From Toxonevra muliebris (taxonomy: Eukaryota; Arthropoda; Insecta; Diptera; Pallopteridae): a stretch of 64,000 bases of DNA. The notes below the pieces were generated by a model that ran no database searches, was not told where the DNA came from, and saw nothing but the letters and a program-made list of their open reading frames with translations. Numbering within the stretch: the first letter of the stretch is position 1; the number at the start of each line of letters is the position of its first letter. Below are positions 32,560 through 45,964 of this stretch, in pieces. The DNA lies in contig OY829326.1 in the NCBI GenBank assembly GCA_963691655.1, forward strand, positions 142,370,998 through 142,434,997, given 5' to 3'. Position numbers and translations under genes: made by a program.

Positions 32560-34350
32560 TGAAAATTTGTTATCATTCAATATTCATGTTTTTTTTGAAG
32601 CTCACAAACAAAAACTAAAGAGTTGGAGGGTTAATCTGCACAACTTCACTATCAAAACAGGTTTCGTGTTATATTCAGCAAACTCAATCATTTCCAATGC
32701 TTCTTAAAGATCTTTACAATACCTTTCAAATTGTTTGCAATGTATTTTTACGGTCATTGTATAATAAATAAAGTTCAATTGAGAAGTGTAAAATATTCTC
32801 ATAAAATTACCCATAATAAAAAGAGGGGAATATACTTCTCCTATATTTTAGCATTTTCTACATTTCGCTTTCATCTTTCTTCTTACTGTTTTACTGCTGT
32901 CTCTCCTTTTTATCTTTTCTCCTTTTGTTTTCATGAAATTCTGCGTCTGCAAACCAGAAAGGAAAAAAATTATTTAGTATGTGAAAGAACAATGAAAAAG
33001 CAAAAAAGAATTAGCAATGAAAATGAAAACGTATTAATTGCATAAATCACACACACACTCATACACACTTACTGAGCAGCTCTAAAAGGCAATTAAAACA
33101 AAAGCAAAACCACGTGACTCTTGCTTAGCTATACTCTCACAGTAAAGTGAGAGGAGCTTTCGATATTGGTTAGAAAAGGATATGAAATATTTGTTGTGGT
33201 TGTTTTTGTTGTTGTTGCAGCGAAGTGGCTTAAATGGTTTTAAAAAACAAAAAACGGAGCCAGAAGAGAAGAAGTGCAAAACAAAATTCAATAATAAAAA
33301 TGGCTGGCTTTAGTTTCTTATTTTTGTTGTTCTAAAATTTGAGACAAGAAGATAGAAATGTTCAGGGGATATTGCTGCATTGAAAGTGATTGTGTATGAA
33401 GAGCATGTATTTTTTTTCTTTTAAATTAGCAAAAATTAAGTTTCTGTGGGGAGTCAAGTGAATTAATGAATAAATCTGTAAAGTTAGGGCATTAAAAAGT
33501 AGATTTTTTAAATAAAAATAAAGTAATTTTAAATTCGTTGGGTTAAAGCATTGGCGAATCCAAAGAGGATAAAGTCCACCTTTCTGACTAATTTCTCTAC
33601 CATTATGAACAAAAAGATTTTGTATTTCTGTAACCTCTCAAACTTGGACCTCGAAGCTAACGGTATAAGCGTTTCAAAGAACTATTAAACTTCATAACCA
33701 TATCAAACCATATCAAGCTCTATGGTGCCACACAAATATGGTTGCCGTTGAAAAGGACTTCGTAAGTGGAATACTCTACGGCGGGCCTCGGATTCAATTC
33801 TCGAATCAAGCGGGAATCAATTGCAATGCGACATATTTCTACTTTATCTCGAGGAAGGAAAATATTTCATATGGAGTAAAAGAGGTCCATAGCCAGGATC
33901 AACACCAAGCGACCATAAAAATAAATCTAAGATATGATGGCATTAACTTTATTATAAAATATAACAAAAAAAGGGCTTCGACAGCCCCCCGTGCCTCCCC
34001 CCGCAAAACAAAAAAAAAATAAAAAATTGTAGAAGTTCAAAATCACAGTATATTGCTTTCTATAAGCTTGAACAACTGAGCTCTTTAGCACCACAGGATC
34101 TGCTAAGATTTATTGATAAATCTGGTAGATTTAAGGAATGACAAAAGGGAACATAAGATGTAGTACAATGGGCATAAAACTTGTCTGAATGTATTATACG
34201 TGAATACTTCTTATGCATTTGCAACAAAGAAAAAAAGAGCTTAAAACAAAAAACAAATTATCACCCGAAAAAAAACTAGAGAGCCGTTTTTCAAAAAAAA
34301 AAAAAAAAATATGAAACATAAAAATAATTTAAATAAAAAAAAATAGCGAA
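32560..34350. other. Intron stretch with nothing firm
   Basis: AT-rich. A 94-codon open frame at 33738-34022 (lysine-rich end) has no recognisable domain, and I do not call it a gene. Confidence 0.3.
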
Positions 34351-34354
34351 AAAT

Positions 34355-34642
34355 AGAGATTTATAATCTCGTACAGCTTCTTAAACCCATACAGATTGTC
34401 CTTAAAATTTGTAATTGTGAATTTTAGTAGGTATGTAAATACTTGCATGATTTAAAACAACAAACGTAGGTCGAATGCAATGGGAAATTGATGGATGAAT
34501 AGTACACCTAAATCGCTAGCAATTCTATCTCTACCCATATGCGTCCCACGTTTCTCGTTTTAAATCATGCAAAAATTCACAACTACAAAGTTTCAGGACA
34601 ATCTGTATTGAGTTAAGAATCTGTGTGAAGTTATAAATCTCT
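34355..34642. mobile_element. Foldback (long inverted repeat) element
   Basis: The left arm 34355-34458 (AGAGATTTATAA ... GCATGATTTAAAAC) pairs imperfectly with the right arm 34557-34642 (GTTTTAAATCATGC ... TTATAAATCTCT). The segment ACAGATTGTCCT in the left arm is met by AGGACAATCTGT in the right. The spacer is about 100 bp. It is probably a foldback MITE. Confidence 0.8.
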
Positions 34643-35112
34643 ATGGGGCTGGGAGAAATTATTTTATACTTTTTAGTCCGTTTTAAAAACGTGGTATATT
34701 AAATTTTTTTTTTTTTAATTTAAATTAATATTTTCTGCTTTTTAGTCTTGTGTGTGTGAAATATTTTACTGTCAATCCAACAACTATATAGGCATAAACC
34801 CTTGTAAATTTTCCGTGTAGCACTGTGTAATCGATAACAACCAGATAAGACAAGCAGCACAGTTATATTTTTCTTTGAAATAATATCGCATACAAAGAAT
34901 TTGTTGTACGCAAAAGTACTAAATATTTTGCTTATCTACTGACGTACATATTTCCGAACATGTACCGAAGAAACTACTATCGTATCGAAAAATGGTTTTT
35001 ATGAGTTTTATTGACAAATATCTACTTTCCAAAATGCCATATATGTAAATTATCCTCGAAACAAACCATACATTAGCTATGCCATCTGTAAATTAAAACC
35101 TTATTTCTTATT
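34643..35112. other. Intron stretch with nothing recognised
   Basis: AT-rich; no features beyond homopolymer runs. Confidence 0.3.
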
Positions 35113-35275
35113 TATACACCTGTCTGAAAGTATGCTGTACAATAAGTATAGTATAATAAAAATATTTATACACCAGCCTGAAAGTATACTGTATAATAAT
35201 TATTGTATACTAATAATAATTATACATCAGCCTGAAAGTATGCTGTACTATAATTATTGTGTCTGTAAATAAATA
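35113..35275. repeat. Three tandem 54-bp units
   Basis: Starts at 35113, 35167 and 35221 share TATACACCAGCCTGAAAGTA and GCTGTAC with small changes. The spacing is exactly 54 bp each time. Confidence 0.85.
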
Positions 35276-35517
35276 AATGCTAATATTCTATATTATATTA
35301 TATTTATTTATATTGTAGATATTTCATATTGCATTGTCATCCAGTTCTGAGTTATGTTTAAAGTTTCAAGTCTCTAGCTCATCGGAAAGTTAGTTAAAAA
35401 TCGATTGCAAAATTCCACCCGAAAAGACAGACAGACACCATTGAAAGCGAGTTGATATAAACGTGGTAATATAATGTGATTTTGAACTACGAATTTGGGG
35501 GAGGGGCTCGAATTTCA
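35276..35517. other. Short intron stretch
   Basis: No feature recognised. Confidence 0.3.
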
Positions 35518-35525
35518 TTTGCCAT

Positions 35526-37285
35526 CACGGTTGCCACTTTGGTCCTTTTGGACCAAAAGTGGTCCTTTTATTTTCTTTTGGTCCGCTGGTCCTTTTTTTT
35601 CTGAATTGGTCCTTTTTCAAAAATATTAAGTAATTAACTTTCATATGTAATGTTAACAAAATCAGTGTAAGAAAGTTGTAGTAATGAAAGGTTATATTAA
35701 AAAAAATTATTTGGAATTTTTCAGAACACACTTGATGAGAATTTTTTTAAAAATAATTTTTTTGACCCAAATGTTGTTTATTTGAATTAGGGAGAGCAGG
35801 CCCTTCCCGAAAAACGGATTTTTGGCATTAAAATGTATTTAATAAATAGTAAAATAACAAATAAAAGAAACTAAATGGATACATGACGCACTAAATTCGG
35901 TGGCTATTTTGGTTCTTTTTCGCGCGAAATTTTTACTTTTTTTAAGTATGATTTGAATACAAATACCTTGACCTTTTAATTTGGGCGACACAAGTGCAAT
36001 TTATGCATGATGTATTCATTTTTAGTCATATCTTTTTTTTAGTTATTTGTTTTTTATTTTTATTTTTTGAAAAAATTTTAGCGACAAGAACCCGAACCGG
36101 GAAAGGGCGGCACGCCCCAATTCATATTAACAAAATTTGGGTCAAAAAGTGATTTTTAATCCCAATCAGAAGTGTAATCTGAACATTTACCAATAATTTG
36201 AAAACAATAAAATAACTTTTTTTCAATACGCCTGCCTAATTGAATCCGCCTTGCTGGCAATGGCTTCATCATGTTTTCGGTCGGACAGTAAGTGCAACTT
36301 TTTATCTACTTAGTCCTTTTGAAAACAAACTCGCGCGTCTTTGTGCTTTTATTGGCCAGTAACCTGAAAACTTCTCTCCTTCAATCGGTCTCAAGCAACT
36401 TTGTCTTCGTGCAACTTTGGTGCGCTCATTTGTTGATTAAATCCACTCAAAATTCGCCGAAGTCACACCAAGTCTTTGCATGCTTCTGATAAAGATGTAA
36501 ACACAGACCCGGTCGATGTAAGAGCATCTAAGTTGCTGACGAAATCTACTTTGGTTTCGATACTACTGAGTAGTAAAGATTTAGCAACGCCATTCTGTTG
36601 AGGCACTGATGGCACTGTTTTTTGGTTTTGAATACCGTTTTTTTTCTAAATTTTTTCTTTGATATCTGATTTCAAAAATGACTTTACATTTGTATTCATC
36701 TATAAAAGAATATACTTTCTGCCTTGTTTTTTTTTGATTTGTCGATATACTTGATTTATTTCCAGTCCCAAAAATGTTCTTTGTATCTGAATTGCTAACC
36801 ATTTTTTTGTTGTTGTTTTTGATATTGTTTAATGTGATATATGTTTTTACTATATAACAATCTCTTAAAATATTATAAGTAGTTTTTACATTTTACACAC
36901 TTTTTAATACATATATGCTATATGGACTTGTAAGCACTTCTTTTTTTGTTTTTTCTGCTAATATATAATGTGATATACTTATGTTTGTACTATATAATAA
37001 TCACTTAAAATATTGTAAGTAATTTTTAAATTCCTTTCATTACATATGTGCTATATGAATTTCTGAGCACTTTTTTTTTGTTTTTTTGTTTTAGTTTGAT
37101 ATGATATATGAATTCTCTAGCAATCGCTAAAAAAATATTATAAAATTGTTATACATATTTTACAATGTGCTATATTTACTTGTTAAATAAACAAAATAAT
37201 TAAAAAATTTGGTCCATTTTTTTCCATTTTGGTCCTTTTTGCTTTTGTTTTTGGCCCCAAAAAAAATTTTGATGTGGCAACCGTT
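35526..37285. mobile_element. hAT-like non-autonomous element (TTGGTCC family)
   Basis: TTTGCCAT flanks both ends exactly (35518-35525 and 37286-37293). The left end CACGGTTGCCAC pairs with the right end read in reverse, AACGGTTGCCAC. TTGGTCCTTTT recurs several times just inside the left end and at 37210-37240 inside the right, like subterminal transposase-binding repeats. The 1760-bp interior contains a tandem repeat (36829-37150) but no recognisable transposase. Confidence 0.85.
36829..37150. repeat. Tandem repeat of about 138 bp inside the hAT-like element
   Basis: Units start near 36829 and 36967, with a decayed third near 37095. Each has TAATGTGATATA, then CTATATAA, CTTAAAATATT, and ends with a TATGTGCTATAT-like line. 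Confidence 0.75.
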
Positions 37286-37294
37286 TTTGCCATA

Positions 37295-39810
37295 CTTTAT
37301 TCGGCAAGTGAGTTAGAATTCGAACTTAGAGGTAACCGATTTACATACCCCTCCACTTAAGAAGGTGCGCCAAAGGTAAAAATGCTTAGAGCGCCAATAT
37401 TCTCAAATCGGTATCCAGGTAATAGTCAACCACTCTTCATTCCCAAATCAATTCAAATCAATTGGCGAAACATTGGAAATCGGTGTAGGTTGAGTTCCAA
37501 GTTTTTGCTAATATTTTGGCTGAAATTTAATGGAATGACTCTATGCGAATAGTGCATTTCTTTAGTTCACAGTAAAATAAACAACAACAAAAAAAAGCAA
37601 AAACGAGATTTAAATTAAAATGAAATTCTCTATGCATGCAATAAATTTTTCAAAATTGCTAATAAAATAAACAAAATTCAAATATAACCTAAATGCAAAA
37701 AATGTAAAACAAAGAGAAACCTGTTAGTGCTTGCCAAATAAGAGCACATATCCACATACATATACATACAGCAACAAAAATCACAAAAAAACAAAAAACA
37801 CAAAACAACAACAAAAAAAGCAGAGAAATAATGAAATTTCATTTTGTTCCATTCGCAACGGTAATAAATATTTTTCCAACATACGAGTACTACATATGCA
37901 CGTTTTTTATACGCAATTAACACGCACATACATCAGTTGAGTGAGAAAAAGTGTTGAAAAAAAAAAATAAGTAGGAAGTTAGTTAGGTACGAGTAGTAGA
38001 TACAGAAATGAAAGCGCATTGAAAACATTCAAATACCCAAACACACATGAATGAGGAACTTACACATATGTTGAAAGAGAGGGAGGCGGGGGGATGAAGG
38101 GGGAGTATGAAGTAGCAGTTACCATGTGCATGCCATTTAACCCTTTCGTTACAGTGTAGCACGCATTCAAACAATTTCTTATGTGTGCATGTAGAAAGAA
38201 AATGAATAAAAGTCAATGAAATTGAAATAATAAAAAACATTGACAAATTCATATACAAAATTTCGGTTAAATTTTTTTTTTTTGATTTTTTGAAAATCCT
38301 ATCAAAACCGGTTACTTTTTCAATGTAAAAATTTAGTTTTCATTTTAGTAGTATATATAGATTTAAAAAAAGGTTTTTTTCCCAATTCAATTACAATCAG
38401 AAGACAAATTTGTAAGAAAAAACCGGTTACTCATTTGATTAACTCAGATGTAGTATATTAATATCCTAAATATATAGTATATAAAAGACCTTGTAGTTGC
38501 TTCAATTTCCTAGATCTTAAGAATTTTAATGCCCCAATTGCTTGGTGCTTAATTTTATCAAGCGTTAATCTAAGGCTGTATTCGTCCCACAGACAAAATT
38601 CGAGAAATGGGAGGACGCCAATTTGAAGATAATGCTTCAACTAAGAAGAAGAAGAAATTTTGCCAATAAAATAGATACTTTGCGTGCTACCGCCACTCAA
38701 AGTCGAGTAATTTAGTACACAGAACTGTCAATATTCATTTTAAACTTTTTAGCTGTGATTTTAAAAACAATTTTAAACATGCATTAAATGTATATCAAAA
38801 TTTACCTAGAAATTATCGAATTTTCACGGACAAAAATTCGAAATCATTGTGAAATGATGTGTTTGTTTTTTCTTTTAATATTTAGTAAGTTTTTTCTCTT
38901 ATCGAGACATATTATAACAATTTCGTACCATTTTTCTAAAATTTTTAAATAAGTTATTTTGCACTAATTCGATGATAATTATATTGTTTATCCTAAAAGT
39001 ATGCTTTAAAACAACTTTTACTCTGAAACTAGTAAACTTGTAAAGAAAATAGATTAATTTAAAATTAGTTCACGCCTTCAGCTGTTATAGTCTGCCAAAG
39101 ATAACAAAAAATTCAATTTAGGACTAAGTTATTTCACAATGATCTGAAAACACCCTCAATATTGGTCCAACCACTGTATGCCATTGAATCACTGTTCAGC
39201 GGTATTATTTGAGGTCTGCAAGGTAGTTTTGGAGGGTCTCAATATATGTGGACGATGTCTGTTGTTGCACGCCAATGTCGATATGTCATCACTGCAACTG
39301 GTGCAAAAATTAGCACCGAAACCCTATTTGGCAATTTATATTCTAAAAGTCAAAGTAATGCGAATTAACACTCAAAACCCGTCTATGTTCTTGATTGATG
39401 AGATTGAATTGGAGGAAGCACAGGTTTTCTGCTTCGAGTGAAGACATAACTGAAATAATCGCATTAAAAATATTTATCGAAATCGTTGAGAAATTAATAC
39501 ACACGGCTGTGAAACGTGGAATGAAAGCAGTCACTATTTTACTTAAGTAGAAATCATTGAGATTCAATGAAGGAAATGGGGTTAAATCGTTCATGTTTTG
39601 CGTAGGCTTACAAAGAGCACTATCAACTACAATTCCAACGAAAGCCGAAGAAAAGGAAGACCAGCAAGCATTTGGAGACATTTACTGGAAATCGAAAGGT
39701 TATGTACCTAATTTGTTGTCAGAAGACTGGCGCAAGAGAGATTCGAATGGAGACGATTTATTGCAGCCTTTTGTTTCTCCCTGAGACTTTAAGATAAACT
39801 CGTATATGCT
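37295..39810. other. Intron stretch with simple sequence
   Basis: AT-rich, with A-rich tracts near 37580-37820 and a G/A-rich patch at 38075-38110. Small open frames at 39178-39441 and 39557-39784 have no recognisable domain. The reverse-strand frame at 38458-38640 faintly recalls a LINE RT thumb, but too weakly to call. Confidence 0.3.
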
Positions 39811-39814
39811 ATCT

Positions 39815-40992
39815 TGATCAAAATTAAAAATACAAGTTTATTCATCTAAATCTATATGGTCCCCTTCAAAGTAATCCCCTTTGACTGCAGCACACTTATG
39901 GCAGCGCTTGATCCAATCCTCGAAACATTTTTTATATTCCATTTTCGGTATGTCCATCAGTGCTTCCTGCGATTTTTCCATTACTTCCTCTCGGCTGCTA
40001 AAACGCGTTCCCCGTAATGGGTTTTTAACTCAATTGAACAGAAAGAAGCCACAGGGAGCCAAATCAGGTGAATTCGGTGGCTGTTGGATGGTATTTGTTG
40101 AATTTTTATCATGGTGCAAAATCCACGAGTTTTCTGTCCACAATTCTGGTCTCTTTAGGCGAATTGCAAACGTCTCATAACACCCAAATAATACTCTTTG
40201 TTTACTGTCTGGCCTTCTGGCAAAAATTCATGATGCACTGCACCGTTGTAATCCATGAAAACCGTGAGCATTGCCTTCTTTTTTGACTGAAAACGACGTA
40301 GTTTTTTTGGTCTCGACTCATTTGGTGAACGCCATTCACTTGCTTGATGTCTGGATTGCGTGTCGTACTCATTAACCTACGTCTCGTCTCCAGTAATGAT
40401 CCTTTTGATGAATGTGGGATCGGTTCAGCCTCGCAAATCATGTCTTTTGCGACGTCAACACGGTCTCGAAACGGTGCATGAAATTGAGGTCTTTTGGCAC
40501 CAACTTTGCTGCTACACTACATAGGCAATGCTCAAGTCCTCCGCTATCTCTCTGATGGTTAATTTGCGGTTATTGACCAAAATTTCTTTTACTTTATCAA
40601 CGTTTTCGTCGGTTTTCGATGTCGATGGTCTGCCACTGCGTTCATCATCATCACGACCACTTTTGATCTGCTCGTGTCACTGGTAAACGACCGTTTTCTT
40701 TAGAGAATCGTTGCCGAAACACTTTTCCAACATTTCCAGCGTTCGCGCACCATTAAATCCGTTTTTTATGCAAAGTTTAATACAATACAATTTAATAAAA
40801 TTGTAAAAAATCGCCAACACACACAGATATAGATGTACTCTTGGCTACGTAACTTTTGCAAATGTCAAGCTATGACGCTAAGATTTAAAGGGAATATCAA
40901 CAACAGATGTACCAACTTAACAAAAAAAAAACAGAACTCAAATCAGAACGATGGGAGCGCCACACGGTACTTATTCCGGGAACTTTTTGATC
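39815..40992 (-). mobile_element. mariner (DD34D) remnant
   Basis: On the minus strand, with stops and frameshifts, one reads the N-terminus (NGARTLEMLEKCFGNDSLKK, then SGRPSTSKTDENVDKVKEIL and a paired-like IREIAEDLSIAY). Farther on come NKEYYLGVMRRL, a second-Asp region, PPNSPDLAPCGFFLF and a C-terminal CFEDWIKRCHKCAAVKGDYF before the stop near 39838. The residue that is normally the third Asp reads Gly. The right end TGATCAAAAAGTTCC is matched only partly by TGATCAAAA at the left. Inactive. Confidence 0.75.
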
Positions 40993-40996
40993 ATAG

Positions 40997-41190
40997 TATT
41001 ATTATTATTTGAAAGAGGATGATTCGAAAGTCTGGCATTGCGACCTATAAGATCTATTGTACCAAAGCCCCAAGAAAGAAAGAAAGGCAGAGAGAAAGAA
41101 AGATAGATAAGAAACATACCCAAGCCAAGAATCGAACTCAGGTCTTCAGAGATAAGAGTCTGGCATTCTGCCACTAGAACACAGTGGCGA
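40997..41190 (-). mobile_element. tRNA-Lys-like SINE
   Basis: The minus-strand head has box A-like TTCTAGTGGCAGAATGCC, an anticodon-region GACTCTTATCTC and box B GAGTTCGATTC. The body is pyrimidine-rich and the 3' end is an (AAT)n tail (40997-41011). It is a different family from the TTAGG-tailed SINE. Similarity to tRNA-Lys(CTT) is inferred from the anticodon stem. It abuts the mariner end at left and the other SINE at right. Confidence 0.65.
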
Positions 41191-41191
41191 T

Positions 41192-41430
41192 GGTAGGACC
41201 TACAGTTTAACGCCGATTCCAAACGGCTGTGTGGCAATTTTTTATCAGCTCGGTGGTTTTGCCATTACCAACCAAGGTGTGTACTTGTACACATTCTTAT
41301 AATTCTCATCCACTTCATATCGATAGTGAATATAAGAAATTTATGAGAATTAACAACCAGACCAAGACGGGATTCGAACCCGCAACCTTCTGAATGAAAG
41401 TCTAGTGCACTATCCACTAGACTATCGAGG
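41192..41430 (-). mobile_element. tRNA-Glu-like SINE copy, tail lost
   Basis: The minus-strand head is the clearest of all copies: GATAGTCTAGTGGATAGTGC (box A), TTTCATTCAG, and GGGTTCGAATCCCG (box B). The body follows, but the tail block and the TTAGG tail are missing, because the sequence runs straight into the tRNA-Lys-like SINE head at 41190. Confidence 0.82.
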
Positions 41431-41434
41431 TCGG

Positions 41435-44400
41435 TATAATAGTAAAATAGTTTAAAAAAACTGGTTACACATTTTTTGAAATAGTAAGACGCCACAAATG
41501 CTAAAATTTTCTTTCTTACTCGACGCTCTAATTGATGCGACAACACTTTTCACACAAAATATAGAAGATTTTTATGCATAAAAAATCCTCCCCGCTAGAA
41601 TCTGCAAGCAAACCATATGTACGTGAAAGGAAAGCTAAAATATAGTGATTTACACTATTCGATTCTATTTAAATTCTGTTTATTCTAAGCTGGTTATAGG
41701 ATCGATTGGTTTAAAGTCCTGCATGCAAAAATATTATCTAAAACATTTCCGACGAAAAGCTTAACTTAATTTTCATCCTTGAATATCCGTCAAAATATGA
41801 AATAGACTTATTTCTAAAAAGTATTTTCATTCACGATCAACGATAAAAGTGTATGAGGTATTCGACGGCCAGGAAGGGAGGGAGTGAGGGAGCGGTTCAA
41901 TCCCAAAAAGGAAAAACTCGAGATAGAAAGTGGTACACAGTATCGAATCAAAAAAAATTAACATGTAACAATAGCGACTTCATTTGATCTCCACGCCTCA
42001 AAAATATTCACTTATTGGATCGAACTATTAATACTGTGTCGTTGTCAGCGAAAGGTTATTTTGAAACTGATATTTCTATTACTAAAATTGGAACCTATAT
42101 TCTGTTTGAAAAAAAAGACTAGTTTTTAATTAAAACATCATAAAATTTAAAGTTAATTTATTGGAACTATTTAAAAAAAAAAAATAATATTTTTTACTTA
42201 ATTTTATTTTTGATTGGATACGAGTATATACTGGATACTTTTTATTAGATACTGTATGGTTTAGTTATAGTTTTTTTTTAAAACTACTTTCAAGTAAAAC
42301 TATCGATACCCATAAGTACCAAAGCATCTCTAAGAAGCGAATTAAGAATAGGCTTTCTAAAATTTTATGTTTGATTTAGAATTGGTAGTATAGGTTAATG
42401 GTTACTTTAGCTAGTCAATAATTTGTTACATGCAATTATTCATTCATTACCACCAAAAACAAAGAAGTTCAACCCTTCACCATACGCAAACTTACATCAA
42501 AAGAGATAAGGTAAATAAAATAGAAGCAACATATGTGAACATAAAAGGGCGTAACGCCATAACATACGTCAGTATGTAGTATGTATGTATGTATGTACAA
42601 AAATTCAATTAAATTGGTTGAAATTTAGCAAATTTAATAATATTATCAGTCATGGTAAATAAATAAAATTTAGATACGCTAAAAGTGAGATAGTTTTAAA
42701 AACTGAATACTTATTTATTTATATATTTTTACAAATTTAAATGTGTATATAAATCTAAGATGTTTTTACTAAGTACCACTCCACTTTCTTCTTCATGATT
42801 TTGTTTCTTTCTTTCTTTTTTCATGAAGAAGATGAAAAAAAAATGCCAATTAAAATCTTAACTAACCCTTGGCAAGATAAAAGATTTACAAGAAAAACTT
42901 GTTTCTTTTTTTCTTTCTACATTTTACTGCTATTTTCAAAAGTAATTACCCTACTTGTCAGTGTTGCTGCAATTTTAACATACTCGACATAAAATAAACG
43001 TCATCAACGTTTTCAAGTGTTGCAAGCAGCTTCACAAAAGTAGAAAATAGGAAGAGGAACTCAAAAAAAGAAAAAAAAAAAAAACACACACACACACACA
43101 CAATCTTTTTGACCGTAAAAGCACGTTTTATACTCTCATAGTCTATGTATGTATGTATGTGTGTACTCAAAGGAAGCTACTAAATTTGTAAGGAAAGTGG
43201 ATGAGAGATACCAGTTTAAATGGGGTAGCAGATACTTACATTCATATATTGGAGGGTGGAGTCTATGTGGGGAGTGCAAGGATAGAGATAAGCTTAGAAA
43301 AGATGAAAATATAGTAATACCTACTTAATTAAGGAGCTTTGTGTTGGAGTATGAGCTTATTTTTGAGCAAATTACTACTAAGTATTATAGTACAAACAAT
43401 CAAAAACAGAATAATCTTTGAGATCAATGAAATATGAAAAATACTTAGTACTTAATTTTATTATAAATCTTTGAACACATAAACCATCTCGAATGTAAAA
43501 CTACCCAAGATATCGCCCTCTTCCAGACTCTTAAAACTTTGTTATTTTTAAAAACGTTAATTTTTGTCGGACTTGGATTTGTAAGTATTATTCGGATGCA
43601 ATTTTATTTGCTAACAGGATGTAGAATAAATGCCCCTTTCTAACTAAAGCAAAAGTTCCAAGCAATGAAAGCTTTGCTTTGCTTTAAGAAACGGAAATAA
43701 AGCAGGAATGTAGGCTAAACAAATTTGCCAGTTCGGTTCAGTTAAGCGGTTCACGGTCTCTCTGAGCACCGATTCTTCCTCCCTTTCGGACCGCTTAAAT
43801 AAGGTTTGGTTCATAAATATTGCAGATTAAAAATTGATTGTTCCTTACCACTTTCAATAATTTGATACCATATGGCAACACTCACTTTAATCTGGCATAA
43901 AGTATTTTTACGAAAAAGATTGTTTAGATTTGGTTCAAGCGAAATAAACAAAAAATAAAAAAAAAGTTAATGGTCCAGTTCGAGTGACTCTAATTGAGGA
44001 TGGTTCGGTTCAACTCTGCTTTAGTTCAGAACCGGTTTCCATCTCTTTGAGGCGGCTTTTTGGAGTTCTAAGTAAACTTTCTTTTAATTTCGGACATTAA
44101 TTACATGGAAAATATGCGAAATATAATTTATAATCGAGGGGAGTCTTTACAGACTCGGACCATGTTTTGTTTTTTGGCCATAACTTTTGTTTTAGGTCGA
44201 ATTCATTGAAAAGAAATATGGAAGGACTTACAGTTGAGTCTCAATTTTAACATCTGCACAATAAAGTATTATATACATTTTTAATTGTTTTTGAATTGTC
44301 TAAATCTGATTTTCTGTTGAATCTAAGTACTATCAGATTCGGATGTAGTGTCGAAAATGCCTATAGGAAATGGCTATTCTGATTCTTGGATCTCAAAAAC

Positions 44401-45960
44401 GTTGGCCTGTGCATACAATTATTCACGACAATTCCTTTAAATTCAGAAACTTTAAAACTGGTGAGTTTATCTGCTTGCAAAAACTTTTTAGATTCGGAAT
44501 TTACATACGTTCGACCAGTTCAACATTATAGCAACTAATGATATAAGCATTGATTACTACATTTTCTCGATTCCAAGTGCTTTCATAACTTTTTTTATAT
44601 ACAGTTTTCTATAGGTATATAAATATAAATTCCCTACCTCAAAAACTAAAATTACCCTTTTCACTAAAAAGGATATAATTTCATTTGCTGTGTGAAAAAG
44701 TGTTAAAGCCCTGCAGCCGTTTATCATACTTCATTACTTTAAGAATTTCATTCTCTATGCTTTTTACCTCAAAATAAAAGAGAATCCCCTACATCCTAAC
44801 ATCCGTTGTCTGTTGTTGTAGCTGCACTAGCTGTTATTGTTGTTGCTATTGCTGTTGTTGTCATCAACATCACATCATCACTTACATACATATATACTTA
44901 CAATATCAGCTTTACCACCTTTATCTACTCTCCAACGTTTGTTTCGCTCTCTTTTCGTTATCTTTTTTGTTTTTTTTGTTTTTTAAGTTGTACGAGTGGG
45001 GACTACATACTCCTATTACTACTACTAGTAGTAGAAGAAGTAGTAGTGTAGATAAAGTGCGACACACAAAGTCATGGCAAAAAGAATCTAATTAACAATT
45101 TTCCATTGAGTGCGCAAATTACTGCAATAGAATGAAAGAAGCAGAAAAAACAGCAACAAAAATAATAGCAACAGCAGGTGGAGGTAGTGAAACCAAAATA
45201 AAGGCAGGCAGGCAGGCAGGCAACAGCACCAGTTGCAACCGTGACAATGATGTCAAAGTGAATTTTCCAACAATTTTGATGCTTTTAGTGTTGCAATTTT
45301 ATGCAGTCAACTGTGCAAGACAATAAACTTATGTACATAGTATAAAAAAAAAAGTAGTGGTGGAAAGGATACAAAGAAAGGTAGAAGGGTGGAAGGGAGC
45401 ATTAAAAGGTAATGTGGAATGCTGAAGCGAATGAAATGGCAAACTTAAAGCGTTTTGGAATTATTGTAGAAAGTGTAAAAGACAAACAACAACAGGAAAA
45501 TACAAAACAAAACAAAAAAACAAAAAACGAAGTAAAAAGTTGCAATTAGTCTTATAAGTTGAAAGACACTGACAGTAAAAGTGAAACGAATGAACTTAAC
45601 TTTTTGCACAAATAAAAAGCGAATTTCGTGAAATTTAAGAAAGTGTATACGTAGTATACAAGCCTCTTGAAAAATTCATTATATCCGTATCGTATTTTAT
45701 AGTATGCAGGGATTTAGTACGGAAAATAATAGAATCATAATAAGATTGTAGATCTGGTAATGTTAGAATGCACTTAAGTAAATTATTAAAAAGAAATAAA
45801 TAAATAAACAAAGAAAAAGTTTGAGTTGTGGTAATTCAATTGCATAATTCCGAAAGTTTTCAATCTGGGGACTTTCTTACATATATTTAGTGTGGGTTCC
45901 CGAAATTATTATGGTTGCGAAATTACTTTGTTAAATTTATTTTTTATTTTTGAAACTTTT
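41435..45960. other. Intron stretch with microsatellites
   Basis: No gene recognised. Microsatellites include (GTAT)n near 42575-42597 and 43143-43162, (CA)n at 43083-43103 and (GGCA)n at 45206-45222. Near 43735-44040 the strings GTTCGGTTCAG and GGTTCGGTTCAA recur, of unknown meaning. Confidence 0.35.
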
Positions 45961-45964
45961 TAGT

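Noticed and set aside
33738..34022. 94-codon open frame as a host gene
   Set aside because: No domain, no splice or promoter support; frames of this length are common by chance in 64 kb.
35113..35275. CRISPR-like array of spaced repeats
   Set aside because: It is a eukaryotic 54-bp tandem repeat with no unique spacers.
38458..38640. Possible LINE RT thumb on the minus strand
   Set aside because: Similarity is faint and limited to a few residues; no neighbouring RT motif was found.
39178..39784. Two small open frames before the mariner
   Set aside because: No recognisable motif; may be decayed repeat but cannot be assigned.
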